This document shows positions 1-5,377 of a DNA stretch of 8,115 nt, piece after piece. Every line of letters begins with the position of its first letter. Position 1 is the stretch's first letter. The translations under genes and the position numbers were made by a program. The stretch is from Bacillota bacterium (GTDB lineage: Bacteria; Bacillota; Clostridia; Christensenellales; Aristaeellaceae), in NCBI GenBank assembly GCA_023435435.1, contig JAEYRW010000049.1, positions 1 through 8,115 on the forward strand. The letters are read 5' to 3'. The notes beneath the pieces were generated by a model. It was not told where the DNA came from. It did not search any database and worked only from the letters and a program-made list of their open reading frames with translations.

Positions 1-58
1 GGCCTATGCCCCGACCGATCCGAATTGATTTTTGGGGGAGGGGCGGCTTAAAACGGGC

Positions 59-89
59 TTGACTTGGAGTCCGCTCCATGTGTTATGAT
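59..89 (+). promoter_or_regulatory. MerR-type promoter with 19-bp spacer and internal operator dyad
   Basis: The -35 box TTGACT (59-64) and -10 box TATGAT (84-89) are separated by 19 bp, longer than the usual 17 bp and characteristic of promoters activated by MerR proteins, which untwist the over-long spacer. The spacer holds an imperfect palindrome: CTTGGAG (63-69) and CTCCATG (74-80), matching at six of seven positions. This resembles the operators of the AdhR/NmlR group of MerR regulators. Transcription should start near 96, leaving a leader of about 18 nt. The dyad probably binds the regulator encoded just downstream, making the operon autoregulated. Confidence 0.8.
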
Positions 90-113
90 GATATAAAAAG
101 GGGGGCGGCGGGC

Positions 114-500
114 ATGACCATTTCACAGGCGGCGGAGAGGTACGGGCTGACGGCGGACACGCTGCGCTATTACGAAAAGCAGGGATTGATTCCCGCGGTG
201 ACGCGCACGGCGAGCGGACTGCGGGACTATGCGCCGGGCGACCTTCGGTGGGTGGAGTTCATCCGCTGCATGCGCGGCGCGGGGGTATCCATCGAGGCTT
301 TGGCCGAGTATGTGACCCTGTTTCAAGAGGGGAGCGGGTCCATCGCGCGGCGCAAGGAAATTCTTGTGGGGGAACGCGGGAAGATCGCCGGGCGCATCGC
401 GGAATTGCAGGCGGCCCTCGACCGGCTCGACCGGAAGCTCGACGGCTACGAGGAGCGGATGCTGAAGCTCGAACAGAATTTCTATCAGGACCCGGACTGA
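114..500 (+). CDS. MerR-family transcriptional regulator, AdhR/NmlR-like
   Basis: A 128-residue DNA-binding regulator. The N-terminal MerR winged helix-turn-helix is clear: MTISQAAERYGLTADTLRYY (1-20), then the EKQGLI element and the wing ending in GLRDY (35-39). A coiled-coil dimerisation helix spans roughly 75-118, with a very short C-terminus and no separate effector domain. The only cysteine is Cys52 (FIRCMRGAG), the position of the reactive cysteine in aldehyde-sensing B. subtilis AdhR and in NmlR proteins. Sensing of carbonyl electrophiles is therefore inferred. The start at 114 is preferred because an AAGGGGGG ribosome site lies just upstream and because an in-frame ATG at 78 falls inside the promoter-operator, before the expected transcript start. 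The gene is followed after 13 bp by the aldo/keto reductase, its likely target. Confidence 0.9.
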   Translation: MTISQAAERYGLTADTLRYYEKQGLIPAVTRTASGLRDYAPGDLRWVEFIRCMRGAGVSIEALAEYVTLFQEGSGSIARRKEILVGERGKIAGRIAELQAALDRLDRKLDGYEERMLKLEQNFYQDPD

Positions 501-513
501 CGGGAGGATCATC

Positions 514-1674
514 ATGATTTACAGGAAGTTTCAGGACATGCGCCTCTCCATGCTGGGCATGGGGAACATGCGGCTGCCCACCACGGCGGAGCGCGGGCCC
601 ATCGATGAGGAAAGGGCGCGGGCGATCATCGACCGGGCCTATGCGGGCGGCGTCAACTACTTCGACACCGCTTACCGCTACCACAACGGGGAATCCGAGT
701 CGTTCATCGGCCGCGCGCTGGCGGATTATCCGCGCGAAAGCTGGTATCTCGCCTCAAAAATGCCCGGCCATATGATGAATTATAAAAACGGCAGGCTTGG
801 TTTTCAGGGCTACCTCGCCGGGCATAAGGCGTCTACCGCGGCGGACATCTTCGAAGAACAGCTCGAAAAGTGCCGCGTTGATTATTTTGACTTCTACCTG
901 CTGCACAATCTGTGCGAAACCTCATACGATCTCTATACGGACGAACAGCTCGGCATGGTGGACGATCTGCTTTCCCAGAAAAAGGCCGGGCGCATCCGGC
1001 ATCTGGGTTTTTCCGCCCACGGCCGCGCGGAGACCATCGATCGGTTCCTTTCCCGCTTTGACTGTTTCGAATTCGTTCAGATTCAGCTCAACTATCTCGA
1101 CTGGGCGCTCCAGGGCGCGGGCAAAAAGGTCGAGGTCATCGCGAAACACGGCCTGCCCGTCATCGCCATGGAGCCCGTGCGGGGCGGACGGCTGGCGAAG
1201 CTTTCCCGGGATGCGGAAGCGCGGCTTTTGGAAATCGCGCCGGACCGGTCCGTGGCCTCTTGGGCGTTCCGATATCTTCAGACGCTGCCCCACGTGGCCG
1301 TGGCCCTCAGCGGCATGAGCACCCTTGAACAGCTCGAGGACAACCTCGCGACCTACGCCGCCCTCGACCCGCTCACCGCGCCCGAACAGGCGGTTCTGGA
1401 TGAAATCGTCAAGGGCATGGCCGACATGGTGCCCTGCACCGCCTGCCGTTACTGCGTGGAGGAGTGCCCGCAGCGTCTCGACATTCCCAAGCTCATTTCC
1501 ATGTACAACGAGATGAAGTACGAAAAGTCCCTCACCCTCCGGTTCACCCTGGACGCCATGTCCGAGGCGGAAAAGCCCGCCGCGTGCGTCAAGTGCGGCG
1601 CGTGCGCGCGCATCTGCCCCCAGGGCATCGCGATTCCGGACGTGATGGAAAATTTCGCGGCACTGCTGCAATAA
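514..1674 (+). CDS. Aldo/keto reductase with C-terminal 2x[4Fe-4S] ferredoxin domain
   Basis: A 386-residue cytoplasmic oxidoreductase. The first ~300 residues form an aldo/keto reductase barrel with the family tetrad visible: Asp51 and Tyr54 (YFDTAYRY), Lys82 (ASKMPG) and His131 (LLHN). The end carries two ferredoxin motifs, C-x2-C-x2-C-x3-CP at Cys308/311/314/318 and Cys358/361/364/368, predicted to hold two [4Fe-4S] clusters. This architecture is common in anaerobes, where the family is expected to reduce aldehydes or ketones; the true substrate and electron donor cannot be read from sequence. A GGGAGG site (502-507) precedes ATG 514. Co-transcription with the MerR gene suggests induction by reactive carbonyls and a detoxification role. 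It ends at a bidirectional terminator. Confidence 0.9.
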   Translation: MIYRKFQDMRLSMLGMGNMRLPTTAERGPIDEERARAIIDRAYAGGVNYFDTAYRYHNGESESFIGRALADYPRESWYLASKMPGHMMNYKNGRLGFQGYLAGHKASTAADIFEEQLEKCRVDYFDFYLLHNLCETSYDLYTDEQLGMVDDLLSQKKAGRIRHLGFSAHGRAETIDRFLSRFDCFEFVQIQLNYLDWALQGAGKKVEVIAKHGLPVIAMEPVRGGRLAKLSRDAEARLLEIAPDRSVASWAFRYLQTLPHVAVALSGMSTLEQLEDNLATYAALDPLTAPEQAVLDEIVKGMADMVPCTACRYCVEECPQRLDIPKLISMYNEMKYEKSLTLRFTLDAMSEAEKPAACVKCGACARICPQGIAIPDVMENFAALLQ

Positions 1675-1675
1675 A

Positions 1676-1709
1676 AAAGCCGCCGGGCAGTTTCCCGCCC
1701 AGCGGCTTT
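1676..1709. terminator. Shared bidirectional terminator between convergent genes
   Basis: The hairpin has an outer stem AAAGCCGC (1676-1683) with GCGGCTTT (1702-1709), one C/A mismatch, an inner stem GGGC/GCCC (1685-1688/1697-1700) and an 8-nt loop. On the plus strand it follows the reductase stop codon directly and ends in TTT. On the minus strand it follows the superoxide dismutase stop by a few bases and runs into TTTTTTAT, a good U-tract. It should stop transcription both ways, more strongly for the minus-strand gene. Confidence 0.85.
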
Positions 1710-1713
1710 CCGC

Positions 1714-2331
1714 CTACGCACGGCTGTTTTCGTAGTTTTCCGCGACCTTTTTCCAGTCGACCACGTCGAAGAACGCTTTCACATAGTCGCCGCGCAGGTT
1801 CTTGTACTTGAGATAGTACGCGTGCTCCCACACGTCGATGCCGAAGATCGGCCGCCATGCGCCCTCCGTCTCGGTGAGAGGGTTGTCCTGATTGGGGGTG
1901 GCCATGATCTTCAGGGCGCCCTTTCCGTCCGTGGCGAGCCAGGCCCAGCCGGAGCCGAACTGCCCCGCGGCGGCCTTTGAAATGCTCTCCTTGAATTCCG
2001 CAAAGGAACCGAACGTCTCCTTGATCTTGTTCGCCAGCGGCCCCGCCGGCTCGCCGCCCGCGTTCGGGGCGATGTGGCCGAAATAGAGGTTGTGGTTGAA
2101 GAATCCGCCGCCGTTGTTGCGCACCGCCGTGCGCACTTCCTCCGGCACGAACTTCAGCCCCGCCAGCAACTCCTCGATGGTCTTTCCGGCAAGGCCCCCC
2201 TTTTCCGCCGCGGCGTTCAGATTTTTTGTGTAGGCCGCGTGATGCTTCGTATAGTGGGTCTCCATTGTGGCAGCGTCGATGGACGGCTCCAGCGCGTCAA
2301 ACGCGTAATTTAATTTGATCTGTTCAAACAT
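1714..2331 (-). CDS. sodA: Superoxide dismutase, Fe/Mn family (probably Mn-type or cambialistic)
   Basis: A 205-residue cytoplasmic enzyme that dismutates superoxide to hydrogen peroxide and oxygen; the length is normal for the family. All four metal ligands are visible: His26 (THYTKHH), His80 (FFNHNLYF), Asp166 and His170 (DVWEHAYY). The second-shell glutamine sits in the C-terminal half, in TPNQDNPL (Gln148), as in Mn enzymes, and the site before His80 reads GGGFFNH rather than the Gln-bearing Fe-type motif. A Mn or cambialistic enzyme is therefore inferred; metal choice cannot be proved from sequence. No signal peptide is present. An AAAGGAG site (complement of 2339-2345) precedes the start. 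The gene is monocistronic, convergent with the reductase and divergent from the gene at 2482. It fits an anaerobe tolerating occasional oxygen. Confidence 0.95.
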   Translation of the reverse strand: MFEQIKLNYAFDALEPSIDAATMETHYTKHHAAYTKNLNAAAEKGGLAGKTIEELLAGLKFVPEEVRTAVRNNGGGFFNHNLYFGHIAPNAGGEPAGPLANKIKETFGSFAEFKESISKAAAGQFGSGWAWLATDGKGALKIMATPNQDNPLTETEGAWRPIFGIDVWEHAYYLKYKNLRGDYVKAFFDVVDWKKVAENYENSRA

Positions 2332-2379
2332 GATATCGCTCCTTTCGGGCGTTAGGTCTTACGAACGTCCTGTGGCTTC

Positions 2380-2410
2380 AATATACCCACGAATCCGATA
2401 GGTGAATCAA
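2380..2410 (-). promoter_or_regulatory. Possible promoter for superoxide dismutase
   Basis: Read on the minus strand, TTGATT (complement of 2405-2410) is followed after 19 bp by TATATT (complement of 2380-2385), about 50 bp before the start codon. The boxes match consensus well but the spacer is longer than ideal, so an activator or a different -35 choice is possible. No clear operator dyad was seen. Confidence 0.4.
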
Positions 2411-2444
2411 CCGCAATCCGGGTTCATTCGCGGCGCGGGCTTTA

Positions 2445-2453
2445 TGGTATAAT
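2445..2453 (+). promoter_or_regulatory. Extended -10 promoter for the 2482-4043 operon
   Basis: TGGTATAAT contains a perfect TATAAT (2448-2453) preceded by the extended TGn element (2445-2447). No good -35 box lies 16-18 bp upstream; TTCATT at 2423-2428 is the nearest candidate at 19 bp. Extended -10 promoters often work without a strong -35. The start of transcription would be near 2460, leaving a leader of about 22 nt before the start at 2482. Confidence 0.6.
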
Positions 2454-2481
2454 GTGTTTCACGGGAGAGGAGGGATGCGGG

Positions 2482-2964
2482 ATGGAGAATTTGTTTGGCG
2501 TGCGAATCGTGGGGTTGCCGGGGTGCAAAATGGTTTCGTCGGGCATGGAGACGGGCGCGCCGTTCGAGCCGGGGAGCAAGCTCACCGCCTTCAGTCAGTG
2601 GTTTTCGAAGATCGACGGGGCAGGCCTTTTCATGCCGGCGGACTTTCTGTGGTACGACGAGGGCATCCGGGGCATGGAATGGTGGTATGTCTATTCCGAG
2701 GGAATGAACACCGCCGGATTCGACGTGGTCGATTTTGACGGCGGGCTGTACGCCGCGGCGATTTCCGTGGACGAGCACGAAACGGACGGAATGCGGGTGT
2801 ACGAGGGCATCAGGGCATGGGCCGCCGCGCATGGTTTTGATATGGACGAGCGGCCGCGGCACAGAACCATGTTTCACATCCCCACGCCGCCGGGAATCAA
2901 GAAAGTCATGGGCTTCAACCAGTTGGACATCTTCGTGCCCGTCAAAGTGAGGGAGGGAAAATAA
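2482..2964 (+). CDS. GyrI/AraC effector-binding-domain-like protein (function unknown)
   Basis: A 160-residue soluble protein with no signal peptide or membrane segment. It resembles the stand-alone effector-binding (GyrI-like) domains that bind small molecules in AraC and MerR regulators. The supporting pattern is an alternating strand/helix layout with FDVVDFDGGLYA (80-91) before a helix (about 103-118), then a strand-rich end, GFNQLDIFVPVK (144-155), the usual closing strand of this fold. Trp67/Trp68 and Phe55/Trp57 could line a pocket. No DNA-binding domain is attached, so a ligand sensor, chaperone-like binder or small-molecule enzyme are all possible. The start at 2482 is chosen because AGGAGGG (2468-2474) lies seven bases before it; an in-frame ATG at 2452 is inside the -10 box. 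Its stop overlaps the next start, implying coupled translation. Confidence 0.6.
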   Translation: MENLFGVRIVGLPGCKMVSSGMETGAPFEPGSKLTAFSQWFSKIDGAGLFMPADFLWYDEGIRGMEWWYVYSEGMNTAGFDVVDFDGGLYAAAISVDEHETDGMRVYEGIRAWAAAHGFDMDERPRHRTMFHIPTPPGIKKVMGFNQLDIFVPVKVREGK

Positions 2965-4043
2965 TGGCAAACCGGATCATCCAAAACGTGCCCCGGGTGG
3001 CGCAGTTTCCGGAGGGCGGCGCCATGCTCACGCCCTTCGTGGGCTCTTTGTGGGCGGCGCTTTCCGCCATGGGCAAGCCGCGCCCCTACGCGGACATACT
3101 GGCCATGAGCGGCGCGGGCAACCGGCTGGTGTGGCGGCCGGGCAAGTGGGACGGCGGGAACGTGGACATCCTTTCCTGCGAGGCGGATGCGTTCGCGCCC
3201 CACAAACGCGCGCTCCGGGCGCTGGGCCTCGCGGGAACGTTCCGGCTGGCCAAGTCCATCACGGGAATGGGCGGGCCGTTTGTCTGTGCGGATGAGGCGC
3301 GCGCCGAGATCGTGAAATCCGTCGACGCGGGAATTCCCGTCGTCGCGATGGGCATCATCGGCCCGCCGGAGTGCTGCGTGGTGTTCGGCTACGAAAACGA
3401 CGGCGAAGCGCTCATCGGCTGGAATTACTTCCAGGCGGACGAGGGCTTTCCCAAAGACGAGCCCTTCAAAAAGGCGGGCTGGTTTGAAAATCTCGTGGGC
3501 TACATACTGCTTTCCGAGGCCGGGCCAGCGCCTACCCGGCGGGAAAACGCGCTGAACACCGCCCGCGTCATCGTGGAAAACGCGGCGCGGCCGGACGTGC
3601 GGGGCGCGAAGACCGGCATGGCCGGCTGGGAGGCGATGCTTGACGCGCTGGAAAACGCCCCCTTTGACGACTGCATCCGCGTGCCGCTGGCAGGACCGGG
3701 CGGGGCGTGGGACGACGACGCGTGGGAAAGGACGGTACAGGGCCGGTTTTACGTTTATTGCGACGCGCTCTGCGAAATCTACGAGCGCGGCGCGGCGCTT
3801 CCCTATTGGGAAAACGTGCTGAAAGAAAACCCCGACTGGGCGGAACCCATTTCGGCAGCGATGGACGCGTGGCGCGCCTGCGCCCAGTACGGCGGCTTTC
3901 TGTGGAAGCACCTGACCAACGACGAGGCGGGCTTTTTGAAATTTGCCGAGCCGAGCACCCGCAAGATCCTTGCCGACGAAGGCCGCCGGGCGATGGAACT
4001 CGACAAAAAGGCGGTCATGGCCATCGGAAAACTGCTCTCCTAG
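2964..4043 (+). CDS. BtrH/C39-peptidase-like fold protein, apparently lacking catalytic residues
   Basis: A 359-residue soluble protein I cannot name with certainty. The first ~185 residues resemble BtrH N-terminal and C39-like papain folds: an N-terminal helix (TPFVGSLWAALSAMG, 23-37), a MSGAGNRLVW segment (48-57), then PVVAMGIIGPPECCVVFGYE (125-144) and ALIGWNYF (149-156), the strand pair that in C39 peptidases carries the catalytic His and Asp/Asn. Here the expected His position appears to be Cys137 or Cys138, and no cysteine occurs in the N-terminal helix, so proteolysis is doubtful. The remaining ~170 residues are helical, rich in Ala and Trp, as in the C-terminal part of such proteins. 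GGGAGGG (2951-2957) precedes the ATG, which overlaps the upstream stop (TAATG). The two genes probably act together. The fold assignment is an inference from motif spacing. Confidence 0.6.
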   Translation: MANRIIQNVPRVAQFPEGGAMLTPFVGSLWAALSAMGKPRPYADILAMSGAGNRLVWRPGKWDGGNVDILSCEADAFAPHKRALRALGLAGTFRLAKSITGMGGPFVCADEARAEIVKSVDAGIPVVAMGIIGPPECCVVFGYENDGEALIGWNYFQADEGFPKDEPFKKAGWFENLVGYILLSEAGPAPTRRENALNTARVIVENAARPDVRGAKTGMAGWEAMLDALENAPFDDCIRVPLAGPGGAWDDDAWERTVQGRFYVYCDALCEIYERGAALPYWENVLKENPDWAEPISAAMDAWRACAQYGGFLWKHLTNDEAGFLKFAEPSTRKILADEGRRAMELDKKAVMAIGKLLS

Positions 4044-4362
4044 GGCAACACCGCACAAAGGTTGTGCGTGTCGGCGAGATGAATTTACGGCGGCAGTGCC
4101 GCCCCCGCAGATTGCGCGTGCTGAATTCGACGGCGCAGCAGCCAGGGGCGGACTTTCCGCCTGCGTCAAGCGGAGCGCGACAAAGCCAGGGGCGAAAGGG
4201 ACCGTCGAAAACGCGGGCTCTGTCGTGGATGGGGTACTGGAGCAACCCCCAGAAATGCCGAGAAGCCTGGCGCGTCTTTTCGTCCAATGCGGCGTCGCTT
4301 TCGGCTTGACGTAACTCTGCTACGCCTGCGCCTCGGCTCCTTGCTCTGAACGAAAATCCGCT
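4044..4362. other. Structured intergenic element, candidate RNA or dispersed repeat
   Basis: This stretch has no supported gene but is rich in local hairpins: CGCACAA/TTGTGCG with a 3-nt loop (4052-4068), GGCGGC/GCCGCC with loop AGT (4089-4103), GGCGGA/TCCGCC with loop CTT (4147-4161), GGGGT/ACCCC (4231-4249), and a larger stem AAGC plus GCCGA pairing with GCTT plus TCGGC around one bulged G (4257-4305). An 11-bp direct repeat, AGCCAGGGGCG, occurs at 4140-4150 and 4184-4194. It begins directly after the stop codon at 4043, and its first hairpin may end that transcript. Open frames cross it (for example to 4314 on the plus strand) but have no ribosome site of their own. It may be a multicopy intergenic repeat; no second copy lies in the window, so this is unproven. 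Confidence 0.5.
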
Positions 4363-4414
4363 GCCGTTCTTCTCTCGGTATTTTTGCGTCTTGCTCTATA
4401 AAAAGAAGAACGGC
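4363..4414. repeat. 11-bp perfect inverted repeat, 30-nt loop
   Basis: GCCGTTCTTCT (4363-4373) is the exact reverse complement of AGAAGAACGGC (4404-4414), with an A/T-rich 30-nt loop between. Its right arm overlaps the left edge of the terminator stem that starts at 4410, so on the plus strand the two hairpins cannot both form fully. It may mark the boundary of the upstream structured element, or be a chance duplication of the terminator flank. Confidence 0.6.
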
Positions 4415-4439
4415 CCGGTTCCGCGCGGAGCCGGGCCGT
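4404..4439 (-). terminator. Terminator for the secreted lipocalin-like protein
   Basis: ACGGCCCGG (4410-4418) pairs with CCGGGCCGT (4431-4439). A G-T pair and an inner TCC/GGA extend the stem to about 13 bp around a GCGC loop. On the minus strand it is followed by TCTTCTTTTT, a U-rich tract, so it should terminate the gene at 4517-5221. On the plus strand no T-run follows. Confidence 0.8.
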
Positions 4440-4454
4440 CTTGACCGATGAAAG

Positions 4455-4486
4455 GGCGGCGCGTCCTCCGAAGAAGGCGCGCCGCC
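4455..4486 (-). other. GC-rich stem-loop just downstream of 4517-5221
   Basis: GGCGGCGCG (4455-4463) pairs perfectly with CGCGCCGCC (4478-4486) around a 14-nt loop. On the minus strand it lies about 30 bp after the stop codon and before the stronger U-tract terminator; only CCTTTC follows it. It may be the first of two tandem terminators or a 3'-end stabilising hairpin. Confidence 0.55.
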
Positions 4487-4516
4487 GCGTGTTTCCGGTT
4501 ATGCCGGTGAAGAAGA

Positions 4517-5221
4517 TTATTCCGTAACCAGGTCGAAGATCATGACCATGCCTTCCGCTTCCATCACCAGACGCCCGCCGTGCAGCGTACCCTCCACGGG
4601 CGCTTCGCCGTCGGTGATTGTGGCGGTATAGCCGTCGAACGTCCAGGTCAGCTCAACGGGCTCCTCCTCCGCATAGGTCATCCGCGCGGTGAGATCCGCG
4701 TTGAGGGTCATCAGGACTTCGGAGCTGTACAGGTCCGCGACGGAAAGTTCCGCGCCGTTGTAGGTCATGGCCGTGAGCGTCCAAACCCCCACAAAGTTTT
4801 CCTGCGTCACGTCGGTGTCGGCTTCAGGCAACGGCTCGGCGGCCGCCGCGGGCTCGCGCTCCAGGTAAATCAGCAGATAGCTCGCGTCCAGCACGAGGGT
4901 GCCTTCCGCAAGCATTGAAACGCCGTATGTCATTTCCGCATCCTGGAACGTCATGGCACCCTGATCGTCCACCATCCAGGCGCCGGTGCGCACTTCCTCG
5001 CCCTCGGTCACCGTGACGGTGTTATCCTCGAGAAATTCGAGGCTCATTTCAGAACCCATCAGTGCGTAGGGCAGCATGTACCCTTCCGACCCCATCTGTG
5101 TGGCATACCAGACGCCGAGGCAGTCTTCGGGATTGACCGGGGCGGATGCGGCCTCCTCGGCGACCGCGCCGGATATGCAGAGTGCGAGCGAAAGCAGGAG
5201 CGCCAAACAGACCTTCTTCAT
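4517..5221 (-). CDS. Secreted protein with two tandem lipocalin-like repeats
   Basis: A 234-residue exported protein of unknown function. Residues 1-21 are a Sec signal peptide: MKK, a hydrophobic core, and an AVA-EE type I cleavage site. Cys15 is not in a good lipobox (the residue before it is Leu), so free secretion is more likely than lipid anchoring. The mature part is very acidic and consists of two related units of about 90 residues, 33-122 and 141-233. Both open with a GVW motif (GVWYATQM and GVWTLTAM), continue as alternating strands, and end in a G-x-L-x(2-4)-LV strand pair, as in small lipocalin-like beta-barrels. A linker rich in Ala, Pro and Glu joins them. GGAGGAGG (complement of 5230-5237) is a strong ribosome site. 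The gene stands alone with its own promoter and terminator. A binding role outside the membrane is possible but unproven. Confidence 0.75.
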   Translation of the reverse strand: MKKVCLALLLSLALCISGAVAEEAASAPVNPEDCLGVWYATQMGSEGYMLPYALMGSEMSLEFLEDNTVTVTEGEEVRTGAWMVDDQGAMTFQDAEMTYGVSMLAEGTLVLDASYLLIYLEREPAAAAEPLPEADTDVTQENFVGVWTLTAMTYNGAELSVADLYSSEVLMTLNADLTARMTYAEEEPVELTWTFDGYTATITDGEAPVEGTLHGGRLVMEAEGMVMIFDLVTE

Positions 5222-5257
5222 GTTCGTATCCTCCTCCGAAATCGTGGTTCCCGCCCT

Positions 5258-5287
5258 ATGTTATCACAATCGATCCGGCTGTGTCAA
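5258..5287 (-). promoter_or_regulatory. Promoter for the secreted lipocalin-like protein
   Basis: On the minus strand a consensus TTGACA (complement of 5282-5287) is followed after 18 bp by TAACAT (complement of 5258-5263), which is preceded by TGA, an extended -10. An alternative -10, GATAAC, sits two bases nearer with a 16-bp spacer. The site is 36 bp before the start codon. Confidence 0.65.
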
Positions 5288-5321
5288 ATTTGTGGCGGAT
5301 TTTCACGCGTCGGAAAAAACA

Positions 5322-5350
5322 TGGCAAATCCTCCGCGGCTGTGCTATACT
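5322..5350 (+). promoter_or_regulatory. Promoter for the M42 peptidase gene
   Basis: TATACT (5345-5350) with an extended TGC element (5342-5344) forms a good -10 box. TGGCAA (5322-5327), 17 bp upstream, is a weak -35. The box lies 27 bp before the start codon at 5378 and excludes the longer upstream reading of the peptidase frame. Confidence 0.65.
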
Positions 5351-5377
5351 GAACGAAATCTGGCGGGAGGAATCAAA

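Noticed and set aside
1..58. Possible tail of an upstream gene, for example a frame ending in TGA at 26-28
   Set aside because: Only eight codons are visible, and other frames are also open; nothing supports a choice.
78..113. Upstream ATG giving the MerR regulator 12 extra residues
   Set aside because: The codon lies inside the operator dyad between -35 and -10 and would precede the transcript start; 114 has a ribosome site.
922..1671. A 249-codon minus-strand open frame opposite the aldo/keto reductase
   Set aside because: No ribosome site or domain; the plus-strand frame shows the catalytic tetrad and eight cluster cysteines.
2452..2481. Upstream ATG giving the effector-binding-like protein 10 extra residues
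   Set aside because: The ATG overlaps the TATAAT box, so it would not be transcribed from that promoter; 2482 has AGGAGGG at the proper distance.
2874..4169. A 431-codon open frame on the minus strand opposite 2964-4043
   Set aside because: Its translation is rich in Arg, His, Pro and Ala with no domain pattern, it has no ribosome site, and it mirrors a well-supported plus-strand gene. It is a high-GC shadow.
3943..4314. Plus-strand open frame of 123 codons running from the end of the 2964-4043 gene through the structured element
   Set aside because: It begins inside a real gene in another frame, has no ribosome site, and its codons follow hairpin sequence. It might be a spurious product of the repeat; coding was not supported.
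4044..4516. CRISPR array or tRNA in the long gene-free stretch
   Set aside because: There are no regularly spaced repeats (one 11-bp repeat, two copies only) and no cloverleaf or CCA-end pattern.
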